This document shows, piece by piece, positions 1 through 9,330 of a stretch of 64,000 nucleotides of DNA. The position numbers were made by a program, and so were the translations under genes. The notes under the pieces are model-generated. The model was not told where the DNA came from. It searched no databases and saw only the letters and a program-made list of their open reading frames with translations. Each line of letters opens with the position of its first letter. Position 1 is the first letter of the stretch. The DNA comes from Tritrichomonas musculus (lineage: Eukaryota > Parabasalia > Tritrichomonadida > Tritrichomonadidae): positions 744,001 through 808,000 of the forward strand of contig JAPFFF010000037.1 of NCBI GenBank assembly GCA_039105265.1, written 5' to 3'.

Positions 1-829
1 GGATTGTCACGGAAATTTCATTTGCTAGAATTAATTTTTTTAAATTTTTAGCTCCTTTAAAGCATCCCATGCCAATCTTGGAAATGGGGCCTGAAAATGT
101 AATTTCTGTTAAAGCAGTACTATCAAAAGCATGATGTAATATTTCTCTAAGTTGTGATCCTTCTTGAAAAGATACTGTTTTCAAGTTGTGACATCCGTAA
201 AAAGCGTAATCTTTGATGATTTGAAGAGAAGGTGGCAAATTAATGCTCTCAATTGATGATTCCCTAAATGCTGAACAATTTATTTGTCTTAAATTTGAGT
301 TTTCGGAAAAAGTTACTTTCTTTAGTGCGTGAACACGAAATGCAAAAATACCAATTGTAGAAACTGGTAAAGGAACTTCAAATGATTCGATATTTCTCTG
401 ACAAAAAACTAGCGTTGATTTATCAGAACTGTAAATAGCGCCATTTTCAGTAATGAAATTTTGGCTCCCTTCTAAAATTTCAACTTTTTGTAGAGAAGGT
501 GTCTCCACACACCATCCACGTCCTAATTTTAATAGTTTTGGTGGAAATGTAATTGTTTTAATAGACTTGCATATGGCAAAAGCTTGATCACCAAAAGCTT
601 CAATTTCTGAATCTTCAGGAAAAGTAATTGATGTTATTGATGAATTATAGAATCCTCTCTTTCCAATTTTATAAATTGGATATTTTTCTCCTCCATATTC
701 GATCGATTTTGGAATAATAATATTACCTGTAGCATTTTTTGATTCGATCACTTTAGCACTCGTTTCATACAATTTATAGTTTATATTATCTATAGAAATT
801 TGCTTTGTATTTTTTGTAATCATATCCAT
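1..829 (-). CDS. BspA-like leucine-rich-repeat protein, 3' end beyond the window
   Basis: The reading frame opens at an ATG at 829 and stays open for 276 codons to the window edge, so the C-terminus is missing. From about residue 40 it shows the BspA/TpLRR rhythm of roughly 23 residues: an aromatic or Ala-Phe position, then Leu/Ile spaced as in I-x2-I-x-F/L-P, for example ITSITFPEDSEIEAFGDQAF and IESINLPPSLQIIKDYAFYG. This family (LRR_5) is hugely expanded in trichomonads, where members are proposed surface or adhesion proteins. There is no signal peptide at the start I chose; many parabasalid BspA proteins have only a C-terminal membrane helix, which would lie outside the window. A second ATG at 823 is an alternative start. 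The family call is secure; the role in this organism is inference. Confidence 0.85.
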   Translation of the reverse strand, partial: MDMITKNTKQISIDNINYKLYETSAKVIESKNATGNIIIPKSIEYGGEKYPIYKIGKRGFYNSSITSITFPEDSEIEAFGDQAFAICKSIKTITFPPKLLKLGRGWCVETPSLQKVEILEGSQNFITENGAIYSSDKSTLVFCQRNIESFEVPLPVSTIGIFAFRVHALKKVTFSENSNLRQINCSAFRESSIESINLPPSLQIIKDYAFYGCHNLKTVSFQEGSQLREILHHAFDSTALTEITFSGPISKIGMGCFKGAKNLKKLILANEISVTI

Positions 830-1095
830 AAAGATTTTATTCAATAGTTTATATGACAAAGATTTTTTTGATCAACTTTTTCAAAAAAAGGTATACAAAC
901 TCTTTTTATTCAATTTGTTGAAAGCAAAAAGTTAGTGATTTTGGGACTTACTAAAATGTTAATTGTATATTTCAAATCCTTATCATGTTTATAATTGTTT
1001 GATACCATTTATAACCTGTTTGGTTCATTATATAAGAAATCAGAAATTTTAATCTTTACTTTTTGAAAAATTAAAAAACTCTAGAAAAGTGGTTA
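830..1095. other. AT-rich intergenic stretch upstream of the BspA-like gene
   Basis: No coding frame of note. It contains homopolymer A and T runs and several AACTTTTTG/CAAAAAGT-like words (about 868-905). These resemble the element seen before other genes in this window but are not well placed enough to call a promoter. Confidence 0.4.
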
Positions 1096-1343
1096 TTAAG
1101 GTACAAATCCAGTACGTTATTTTTTGAATAGGAGAACGTTTATTATTTGAATAGTTGCATATCTCTGAAAAAGTTTAAATTGACTAGGTTTGTTTTTGAC
1201 ACTTATTTTACAATTTAAATAAACATTATGACATGTTATATGAAATGGATGAAAATAATCGTTTTTTATTTAACATGTCATCATATTCTTTGAGAATGTC
1301 AAAAAAAATTGCGGTTACTAAACGTACTGGATTTGTACCTTAA
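1096..1343. mobile_element. MITE-like element with perfect terminal inverted repeats and TTAA ends
   Basis: The sequence at 1096-1118 is the exact reverse complement of 1321-1343: a 23-bp perfect inverted repeat whose outermost four bases are TTAA and whose inner part begins GGTACAAATCCAGTACG. The interior of about 200 bp has no coding frame. TTAA as a putative target duplication is the piggyBac style, but the superfamily cannot be assigned without related copies. The perfect repeats suggest a fairly recent insertion compared with the decayed neighbours. Confidence 0.75.
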
Positions 1344-1434
1344 AATATTATTTTTTAATTTTTGAACTTATAATTTTTTATATTATTATATTCGTTTGTT
1401 TATATAATAAAAATATATTTAATTAATTAAGACT

Positions 1435-2051
1435 ATGTGGAGATACGAAAAATCAAAGAAGTTGTTTCAGTGTCAGAAAAGTGGGTTGACATTTGAATTA
1501 TATGGATGTAAAATGATGTATAAAATATGAAGATTGTTAATAGAAGATGGAACATTTGCAATGGTTCAAAAATCTGCTCTGGCAGATGATGCCTTAAGTT
1601 TTATAGAAACTAAATCAAAAAATGGAATATTGAATGAAGAAATATCTGCACATCAAAAAGGAAGATGTCAATTTGAAGGTTTGCCATATAAAGAAATTGC
1701 AACTGAAGGAGCAATGTCTGATATAGGATTTACTGAAGATGAAGCCGTTTTCTGGCATGGAATTTATAAAAAATCAGATAATAAATTAAATTTAGTTTGT
1801 GAAAATACAGCAAAGGTGTGGGAAGAAAAACATGTAATCATAGATTCCAATCAACAAATACTAAATTGTACTTATTTTGTCGCTGCTTACAAGTGCATGA
1901 GTGTTATTCGTGATTCTTTTCATCAAATTTGGCGTAATTTGAAAGTCAAAATCCAGCTTGTATATTATGAAGGTGAATAAGGTGAAAAACAATTCAAAAA
2001 AATGACAAGAGGTTGGAAAAAAGATAGAGATAAGCATTCAATGGATGAATG
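1435..2051 (+). pseudogene. decayed protein-coding fragment of unknown family
   Basis: One reading frame starting at an ATG at 1435 reads through about 200 codons of protein-like composition but is broken by a TGA at 1528 and a TAA at 1978. The same frame continues after the second stop with charged, coding-like residues up to a stop beside the fold-back segment at 2051. The middle part (1531-1980) has no in-frame ATG until 1561. It lies among transposon relics and may derive from one. I recognise no domain; short words such as EEKHVIIDSNQQILNCTYF are visible but diagnostic of nothing I know. Confidence 0.45.
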
Positions 2052-2214
2052 GAGTAGTATATAGGAGTCGGTTTCCGTAAGCCCTACAGGCTCACGTCAA
2101 CACGAACTCCTGCAAGGACTATCCCCATTCTAAAAAAGATGAGTCTTCACCCCTGACCACTATTGATGGACCGATAGGGATTTTAAAAAATCACGCTATT
2201 TTATATACTACTTC
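2051..2214. other. compact fold-back segment, candidate structured RNA or small inverted-repeat element
   Basis: A terminal stem GGAGTAGTATATA (2051-2063) pairs with TATATACTACTTC (2202-2214), 13 bp including one G-T pair. Inside, GGAGT (2064-2068) pairs with ACTCC (2106-2110) and encloses three small hairpins: CGG-TTT-CCG (2069-2077), AGCC-CTACA-GGCT (2080-2092) and CGT-CAAC-ACG (2095-2104). A second arm, ATCCC (2121-2125) with GGGAT (2177-2181), follows. Base composition is much richer in G+C than the flanks, and no frame is open through it. I could not match it convincingly to SRP RNA, RNase P, hammerhead, twister or HDV-like patterns. Confidence 0.4.
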
Positions 2215-2439
2215 AATAAAAAATGAATATTTTGATTCATTTCTTCTTTAATAAAAATAAAAAAATGTTTTCATACACCAATATGTTTTACACTCATTTT
2301 GATCTTCTGTTTATAATTTTCTTGTTCCGTTTATATTTTTGCTTTAATTTATGCTTTTCTATACAACCAATCCTCCTTTATTAACTGATGATATATTTTA
2401 TACAACGCGCCAAAGAAAATGGATCGAAATATTTCAATA
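2215..2439. other. AT-rich spacer before the MULE relic
   Basis: T-rich sequence with no supported feature. It could be decayed 5' sequence of the transposase relic that follows. Confidence 0.3.
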
Positions 2440-3936
2440 AAATCAACCAAATTTTGATCTCATTGCATTACTAGATTTTGCTGATTCTTTAGCTGATAAG
2501 TATTTTTGTACCAATTTTGCAACATATTTAAATGTTATATCAATAAAAGCAAGACACATTACTTTAAAAGAGCCAAATTCGGAATCTGAAAAAATTACAA
2601 TTACAGATAATTATACTAATATTCATGTTTTTCTCAAAGATAGCTTTAACCAGTTAAACAGGATAAAAATCAACGATATATATTTTATTTGTTTTCATAT
2701 GCTATTCCAAGATAAAGAAAATTTTTTATTCTTTACTAGCACAAATAATATGAATAAGTATCTTTTGTATCCAAATTCAGTTTTATATACACTAGGGAAT
2801 TATGCTGCCAAAAAGCCTGTTTCTTCTCCGAAATTCTTAAAAGTCGCTTTCAATTGCTTAAACTCAAAAACAACAACAAAGTTCAATACCAACACACAAT
2901 GATTTATACCAAATGGTTCAGCATTTACCTGGTTTTGTGTTAATAAAAACTTTAGATAGTAATGATTGCAGATATTTAAATTTAAAATTTTTAAAAAGAA
3001 TCGGTTCAATATTCACCTACAATAATGTTTCAAAAGTTTTAAAAGGTTTAGTTTATATTATGCCTTGGGCAGTTGAAATTGTTAGACAAATGCATTTTTT
3101 AGAAATAGACACTTCTTTTAAAGCAATCCGTCCATATAATTATTGTATATTTCATTGCGTTATATATAATAGTTCTATTCCAACAGAAAAAACAATTTAT
3201 CCAACAGAAAAAACACAACTTTATGAACTTCTTTTTGATGGATTGTCTCATTTTAAAATATATTCTGGATCATTTGAAAAAAAAACACGTTCTTTCAGAT
3301 ATGAGTGATGCCATAATATCATTTTCTAAAAATCACTTTATGCAAAATCATTTTTATCACCGCCATTTAATTGAAGCTTTTGGAGCCAATTCTGGTTTTG
3401 GATTTTAGGTCAGAAAAATTCTGAAATGTAAAACTAAAATTGAATTTTTACAAATTCGTGAAGAAATTTTGGCAGAAGTTTATGCATATAAAGAAAAAGT
3501 TGAACTTTTAGAATTAAATCAGAAAATTCTTGACAAAACTTATGAAAAATTGTATAATATAGAAATAATGTTAACTTTACCAGAAGGAATTGAAAATGAA
3601 AAAAACACTCATAACGAAAAAATTATTCAAAGTAAATATTTTTTACCAAAGTGGGCAAATTGGTACAGAAGTGCATATCATATTCCCAGGTGTTCCAACC
3701 ATTCTGAAGGAGCACATGGGAATATTAACCAAACACTCAACAAACATGGAACTTTCTCCATTAAATCAGGCATAAAAAGTATAACAGATTATATTTTTAG
3801 TTATTTAAAAAATAGAGAAGAATCATTCAGAAATTTATTTAACAAAAAGCATTCAAAAATTCGTGAAAAAATAAGAGAAATTTTGAAAAAAAAACGATCA
3901 ATATTTACAATTCTCTCAAAAAAATTGTGTTTGTGA
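2440..3936 (+). pseudogene. degenerate Mutator-like (MULE) transposase
   Basis: Coding-like sequence runs in three frames in succession: about 2440-2902, then 2913-3308, then about 3223-3936 with a TAG at 3406. That implies at least two frameshifts and one nonsense change. The catalytic block of the MULE transposase family is recognisable: FLEIDTSFKAIRPY near 3094-3135 (first Asp), LSDMSDAI near 3290-3315 (second Asp), HRHLIEAFG near 3358-3385 (the family's Cys-His motif, here with Tyr in the Cys position), and SNHSEGAHGN near 3697-3724 (the conserved Glu region). This arrangement matches repeated MULE-domain proteins known from Trichomonas. No terminal inverted repeats were found. Confidence 0.7.
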
Positions 3937-4142
3937 AGATGACATTTAAAACTTGTCTATATATGGCGTTAAGTTCCCATGTATTCATACAGTTTTGCAC
4001 AAGTTAATTTTCAATGTTATCTTTCAAATTTTTCCCAAATTCATTTTATGAAGGTCAAAAATTTGATTCAAATATTGACCATTTAGTTCAAAAAATTTGT
4101 TCATTTTTTTGAACACAATATCCATTTTATCTGAATGATGAA
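3937..4142. other. AT-rich spacer
   Basis: No feature that I can support between the MULE relic and the small frame at 4143. Confidence 0.3.
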
Positions 4143-4517
4143 ATGATACCGATAATATCGCAGTTATCAAAAGAATTTCTTCAATGTTTTAGATATGCTT
4201 TCAATCAATTGAAAGAAAAAGAAGATAATAAAGAAATAAATTTCTGGTTTAGTGAAACAGATGATGAAATCGATAAATTAATAAAAGGGAAATATTTTCA
4301 AGTAAAACATGAAATCCGTTTAGTGTATCCAAAGCTAGGAGAAGATATTGATTCATTTTGTTTTTACAATTATATGGAACACATTAAAAAAGTAATATAT
4401 ACAAAAGAAGATATAGAAAAAAATGATTTAAATATTTTAGCAGTACTAGCAACTTTTAAAATTGAATGCTGGATTTCTACAGATAATATAGCAGGTGAAA
4501 ATAGATTTTTTGGCTAA
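4143..4517 (+). CDS. small orphan reading frame, possibly a gene remnant
   Basis: A 124-codon frame starting at an ATG, rich in Lys, Glu and Ile, with no signal peptide, membrane helix or motif that I recognise. Composition is coding-like, for example VKHEIRLVYPKLGEDIDSF, but it lies between transposon fragments and has neither a promoter-like element nor a visible family. It may be the 5' part of a decayed transposon accessory gene. Whether it is expressed cannot be judged from sequence. Confidence 0.3.
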   Translation: MIPIISQLSKEFLQCFRYAFNQLKEKEDNKEINFWFSETDDEIDKLIKGKYFQVKHEIRLVYPKLGEDIDSFCFYNYMEHIKKVIYTKEDIEKNDLNILAVLATFKIECWISTDNIAGENRFFG

Positions 4518-4568
4518 AAAAAGAAAAATGATATTATTAAATAAAAAATATTGAGACATCGCCTAAAA

Positions 4569-4684
4569 ATACGATCACTTTTTGAATCGAACTTTTTGAA
4601 TGGTTTATAAATCACACAACTTTTTGATAGAAATATTTTTCAATGAATTTTTAACTCAAAAAAAAAATACGACCACTTTTTGAA
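4569..4684. repeat. two copies of a dispersed TACGAYCACTTTTTGAA word
   Basis: TACGATCACTTTTTGAA (4569-4585) and TACGACCACTTTTTGAA (4668-4684) lie 99 bp apart in direct orientation. The second copy, extended by one base (4667-4684), is perfectly inverted at 7688-7705. Related ends occur at 19604, 56429 and 58910. These look like termini of short mobile elements. Confidence 0.6.
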
Positions 4685-4814
4685 AAGATATATGTTAATA
4701 AAGGTTATTAATAGAATGCAATTATCCAATATGTAAAGAACTGATTCTGGTTTTGTAGTTAAAGCAAGAAATCGTTCAAAGCATGGCAAATTATCAATAT
4801 AAGAATGGTCTGTT

Positions 4815-5203
4815 AGTTTTTTTTTTTTTTCCTATTAAGATTAAATGAGATTTAAAATCTGTTGAAGTTGTTTTATAATCATCAGTATGTGTCCATCTTG
4901 TGAGTTTGTTTAGTTGATGACTATGTTCATTGGTGCATTCAACAAATCTAGCAAATCCATCTTCATAAGAAAACTTTGCCTTAGCCTTACAATTGTAAAT
5001 TGATTTACAATGCGAGCATGCATATATTTGCGTAAAGCGACTTGGACCAACCGAATATGAAATAAATGGACATTTGTATTTCGTTGATAATTCTCTTATC
5101 TATTCTGCCAGAGCTTGAATTGTTGGGGAAAATCCATTTAATGAGCGAAATTCATCTATTAATTCTGGTGGATGGTACGATTTCATTAATGATTGGGTAG
5201 ACC
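4815..5203 (-). pseudogene. MULE N-terminal zinc-finger fragment
   Basis: Reading the minus strand from about 5203, one frame gives roughly 128 codons with a single internal stop near 5100. It contains the FAR1/FLYWCH-like WRKY-GCM1 zinc-finger layout that precedes the catalytic domain of many MULE transposases: KYKCPFISYS, then YACSHCKSIYNCKAKAKF, then FVECTNEHSHQ, giving the expected series of Cys and a final His-x-His. The catalytic domain does not follow; the frame runs into a T-rich tract near 4815. It is on the opposite strand to the MULE relic at 2440-3936, so it represents a second insertion or an inverted fragment. Confidence 0.6.
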
Positions 5204-5242
5204 GTTTATTATTATTTTATCATTCAAAAAGTTTATATTAGA

Positions 5243-5690
5243 GCATCTCTTGGTATTATCAGCATTTAAATCATTAATCGTATCACTAGCAAATATCACA
5301 ACTCCAGTAATTATCATATCTTTTGAAATTACCGCAGTCCTGTTGATTATTAGTAGTTTAATCGTTGATTGTATCTCTAGCAGCTATCGAAAATTTAATC
5401 TTTTATTGCATCTCTAGCAAATGTCGCAATCCTGTTGATTATCAGTAGTTTAATCTTTGATTATATCACTAACAATTATCGCAGCTCCAGCAATTATCAT
5501 ATCTTTTGAAATTATCGCAATCCTGTTGATTATCAGTAGTTTAATCGTTGTTTATATCTCTAGCAGTTATCGAAAATTTAATCTTTCATTGCATCTCTAG
5601 CAAATGTCGCAATCCTGTTGATTATCAGTAGTTTAATCGTTGATCGTATCTCTAGCAGTTATCGTAGCTGTTGATTATCTCTAGTAAATA
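5243..5690. repeat. tandem repeat, 91-92 bp period with two alternating unit types
   Basis: The word CCTGTTGATTATCAGTAGTT (or a one-base variant) begins at 5339, 5431, 5522 and 5614, spacing 92, 91 and 92 bp. Units alternate: type A continues CTCTAGCAGTTATCGAAAAT then TTGCATCTCTAGCAAATGTC; type B continues ATCACTAACAATTATCGCAG then CAATTATCATATCTTTTGAA. This gives a higher-order period of about 183 bp (B-A-B-A-partial). A frame that happens to be open across the start of the array (5193-5417) is a by-product of the repeat and is not called as a gene. Confidence 0.85.
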
Positions 5691-6435
5691 TATTTTTGGC
5701 GCTATCTTTTCACCTATATAAGCAAATTCAAAATCAAGATAAATATTTAAATTTATTTCTCAAAAAGTTATTTTGGTTTTAATCTAGGCTTTTGTGTCCA
5801 AACGAGTTTGTATTCAAAAAGTATCCAATGGATACTCATTTTTGTTCGTTATTTTTTGAGAGAATTTGAGGATCCAAAATCGCCAAAATGGACACTTTAA
5901 TTCAATCTTGGATACACCTTTCAATTTTCATTGATTATTTTGAATGTATATTTCGTTTGACCAATTATATCGCTCCAAATTTACATTGAATTTTATTTTT
6001 TATTTCAAATGTTGATCTTCTTGGTCAAAATCATTCTTAGTGAATTTGAAAAGTTTATAATTCATATTTGAGAGGTTTTTGAAAAATTAAGAATAGTAGG
6101 TGTTAAAGACTTTATTATTGCTTTTTTTCTGATATTAATGAGTTTATTAAAGTAAAAATAAAGTATCCAATAAAATATTATTTGGATACTTCAACACAAA
6201 TCTTTGAAAAAAATTTTTTTTTAAAAGTACAAAAATATATAACCATAATTGTGATTGTTATTTTGATTTTTTGGCCAATGTTAAATAATTAAGTGATTAA
6301 TTCAAATCAATCAGTTGATTTTGAAATAAAAACTTTCATTTTCAAATCACAACCGTATTTATTCAAGGCAATTCCGTTTATTTCAGAGAACAACCGTTGA
6401 CTTCAATTGAAAGCATAACACTTTTCACTTGGTAA
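5691..6435. other. AT-rich spacer upstream of the Tc1/mariner relic
   Basis: No open frame of note. It includes the region that should hold the left terminal inverted repeat of the transposon; I could not identify a convincing partner on the right side. Confidence 0.3.
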
Positions 6436-7464
6436 ATGGCGAAGCGATTTCCGTTGACATTAGAGCAAAAGGCAGAAATTCTGGTGCAAAACGGGAAAGA
6501 ATTAACACCTGTTCAAATTTCTCGAAACTTGAACATTCCACGAACAACAATAATAAGCTTTTTGAAAAAGTACCAAAGAACACAAGCTTTAACCAATCAT
6601 GCTGGGCGTCCAAAGAAAGTTAATGACCAGATAAGAGAGGAAATAATACAACGTACTCAAGCAAACCCTTTTGAGCATTTGCGCGACCACGAGGCACACC
6701 TTCCTTTAGGAAGGGAATCAATAAGAAAGGTCCTTCACGAATAAAAGATCGATTATTATCAGCTCTCGCCTGTTTCACCTCTTAAAGAAGAACACATCGG
6801 AGCAAGGTTAGCATAATGCGACCAGGTACTTGAAAACGGACTACAACCAGTTGTGTTTACGGATGAAAGTACCGTTGTCCTTGACCTTTCCAGGCATGGA
6901 ATATGGCGACAACGGGGCTTTCATCCGCCAGAATCATTTTATTGGAAAGATCATCATCCTGTACATGTAATGGTCTAGGGGGGGGGCAATCGGACCTGGC
7001 GGCTTCAGGATGGACTTGGTCCGATGTCCCCCTTCATTGACAGCTTATAACTACTGCAAACTTCTGGCTGACAACCATGTCTTTTATCAATGCTCACGTT
7101 TAGGCAATTATATCTGGCAGCAAGATGGGGCCCCCCGTACAGGGCTGTTGCTGACCTCATTAAGAATCATATACCCAACATGATTGTTTGGCCAGCATAC
7201 AGCCCTGACCTGAGCCCCATCGAACAAGTGTGGGCCTACCTTAAACAGAAACTCAGAGGCCAATCATTTGAGACGGCCGATCAACTCTTTGAAAAAATAA
7301 GAGATGAGTGGAGAAGAATTCCAAACTCTATTTTACATAATTTCTGGGAGTCTTACTTTGTCAGAGCAAAAATATGCAAAGATATTAAAGGTGCGTGTTT
7401 AAACACTCACTGGAAAGAAGTGCATCAATTCCATGATACTTATCGTCAACCTCTCAATGATTGA
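6436..7464 (+). pseudogene. Tc1/mariner-family transposase, inactivated
   Basis: From the ATG at 6436 the frame encodes an N-terminal helix-turn-helix: LTLEQKAEILVQNGKELTPV, NIPRTTIISFLKKY, then a GRPKK hinge. The catalytic core follows: VVFTDEST (first Asp, near 6853-6876), WQQDGAP (second Asp, near 7115-7135) and PDLSPIEQVW (Glu, near 7207-7233). In-frame stops lie at 6742, 6814 and 6976. The frame shifts after the G-run following the third stop and shifts back at the C-run at 7131-7136. By my count about 32 residues separate the second Asp and the Glu, slightly short of the 34 usual for Tc1, though the frameshift makes this uncertain. The ending QPLND at 7464 looks like the authentic C-terminus. 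Confidence 0.88.
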
Positions 7465-7553
7465 ATACTAAAAAAATTTTTTTTTAATAAACCTTTGAAT
7501 TTTTTTTTTATTTAATTCAAAAAATTGAATATATTGATTTCAAACAAATAAAC

Positions 7554-7629
7554 AATTATCGACATTTTAACGTATTCTTTATCAATATTCAGGGAAATTT
7601 ACGGTTATTTATTCGTTATGTCGATAATT
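7554..7629. repeat. short inverted repeat AATTATCGACAT / ATGTCGATAATT
   Basis: Twelve-base arms at 7554-7565 and 7618-7629 pair perfectly around a 52-base spacer. It lies just beyond the 3' end of the Tc1-like transposase and could be part of its terminal region or a separate fold-back. Confidence 0.5.
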
Positions 7630-7687
7630 TATAGTCAAAGTTTAATTTTTATTTGAAAAAGTTTTGTTTTTTATTCAAAAAGATATA

Positions 7688-7705
7688 TTCAAAAAGTGGT
7701 CGTAT
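7688..7705. repeat. inverted copy of the CACTTTTTGAA repeat end
   Basis: TTCAAAAAGTGGTCGTAT is the exact reverse complement of 4667-4684. The pair encloses about 3 kb containing the MULE zinc-finger fragment, the tandem array and the Tc1-like relic. A near-identical word pair of about 24 bp (GAGAAAGCATATAATTTTTT) is duplicated directly downstream at about 7719-7766. Confidence 0.6.
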
Positions 7706-7807
7706 GAAAAAACGATTTTGAGAAAGCATATAATTTTTTTATATGAGAAAGCATATAATTTTTTTCAAAATAATATTGATTACCAATCATTATCAGACAT
7801 TTTTTAC

Positions 7808-8145
7808 TTAAGGGACCACTATCAAATTCTATGTTAAAAATTCTATGAGTTATCACAAAATTAATTGACTTAAAAAAAATTATTTCTTGAGTATTTTTGC
7901 TATATTTTGGTATATATAAATTATATAAATTACATATCATTTATTTCTATTCTTCTTTTAAGCCTATTCCCTTTTTTCAATAAAAATTTAAAAGTTGAAA
8001 GGAGTAAAAATTTTACAAAAATGATCGGAATGGTGAAATTTTAAAGTTTTAAACTTTTTCCGAGACAACAACTATTGAATTTTCTTTTCTATGAGTTTTC
8101 TCAATATTGAAATGTTTACAAAAAAATATGATAGTGGTCCCTTAA
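7808..8145. mobile_element. MITE-like element, copy A of a TTAA family
   Basis: The ends are TTAAGGGACCACTATCA (7808-7824) and its exact reverse complement TGATAGTGGTCCCTTAA (8129-8145), bounding 338 bp of AT-rich sequence without a gene. The outer TTAA is a likely target duplication. A diverged relative lies at 43622-43895, sharing the end CCACTAT, the internal words AGTTATCACAAAA, GAGTATTTT and TTTTTTCAAT in the same order, and a TGATAG near the right end. Small frames inside are not called. Confidence 0.75.
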
Positions 8146-8299
8146 TAAGCATTATTAGATTTTATTTTTCTCTTTGTAAAATAATATACCATTTATATAA
8201 AGCATATATTCTCATTTTTCATTTTTTAAAATTTATTATAAGCAAATATATTGGTATTTTTTATTTCTCAAAAATTTGAATACTTTTTAAAAATTTTTT

Positions 8300-8420
8300 T
8301 CTTGATATCAAAATTTTTCTCGATATTTGATATCGAGATCGATTATCAAATTAATAATTTTGTTATCAATATCAAAAAACGTACTGATAATTGATATCGA
8401 TTATCGAGATATTACAAGCC
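8300..8420. repeat. GATATCGA-rich palindromic cluster
   Basis: Overlapping short palindromes such as TTGATATCGAGATCGATTAT and TTGATATCGATTATCGAGAT recur within 120 bp, giving several alternative fold-backs. No coding frame. The origin is unclear; it could be a decayed inverted-repeat element. Confidence 0.5.
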
Positions 8421-8479
8421 TAATAAAGTTCACATATATGTGAAAACCAAAAGATTAAAAAAAAGATTGAAATATAACT

Positions 8480-9060
8480 AATTGTTTTCATTGTTGATGC
8501 AAGTTATGATTATAAAGCTGAAGATGGACTTTCAGATAGAATTCTTCATGTAAAAGAATTTGATTTTGAATTTTGAAAAAGATTTGCAAAGGCATTATTT
8601 GATCGGTCTCAACTTCATGATTGTTATATAATAAAAAGAATATTCTGAATATATGAAAAGAATAATTATCACTGATCCAGATAGGATTTATGAAAAGAAA
8701 AATTAGCGAATGCCTTTGAGAAGAAAGAAATTATGTTTACTACCAATTGCAAATAGGTAAAGATTTTATTTCGAGTCAAAAGAAAATTCATATTCGAAAA
8801 AAATTAAAAAAAAATCATGTTTGTTTTAAAGATAGAAAAGAGTAGAAATTCGTCTAGGTTATAATAATGAATGGACAAGAAAATTTAAAGCTTTAGCAAA
8901 GCCACTTTCTAATTTTCATCATAAAGGTATTTTTTTATATAAAAAAAAGTTTGAATATTCATCATATGATGCATTTTGCAAAGAGGTCGTGCTATATTAG
9001 TGTATCTATATAAAAGTTTAAAGACAAACGATTAAATCTATTATATACATTCAAAGTCAA
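8480..9060 (+). pseudogene. coding-like debris, heavily interrupted
   Basis: Short protein-like runs appear in shifting frames, for example VDASYDYKAEDGLSDRILHV near 8497-8560, FAKALFDRSQLHDCYIIKRI near 8580-8640 and IRLGYNNEWTRKFKALAKPL near 8847-8910. Each is cut by stops, several of them TGA. It is probably the remains of a mobile-element protein; I cannot name the family. Confidence 0.3.
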
Positions 9061-9330
9061 ATGAAAATAAGCATCATAATGAAGAATAAAGGATTCATGA
9101 TTTTAAATGATGTATTTCATTTGGGATGCTTATGTTTTGTCATATATCTTTTTTTTTCAAAGAGGAATCATATAAATTCACTCAAAATTTACTAAGATAA
9201 CTCAAATATTTCCTATCATTATTGATTATCAAATTTCTTGATGTTATTCAAATTTTCAATTCATATTGAATTATGCAACTTATATTTTATAACAAGAATA
9301 TTTGTTCGGTTTTAGATTCAGGGTTAGGTT
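9061..9330. other. AT-rich upstream region of the CTL gene
   Basis: No coding frame. A TTCAGGGTTAGG sequence directly precedes the start codon at 9331; no TCAAAAAGT element was seen close to the start. Confidence 0.3.

Noticed and set aside
2051-2214. SRP RNA S-domain, RNase P RNA, hammerhead, twister or HDV-like ribozyme
   Set aside because: Individual words (GGAAAC, GGGGTGAA, AAGCCC) look similar, but the conserved cores and their order could not be matched on either strand.
5193-5417. 74-codon frame over the tandem array
   Set aside because: Its hydrophobic repeats simply follow the 92-bp DNA repeat; no start context or conservation.
6241-7640. Terminal inverted repeats of the Tc1-like transposon
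   Set aside because: Words such as AACCGTATTTATT (left) and the complement of TTACGGTTATTTATT (right) are similar but not aligned well enough to define ends.
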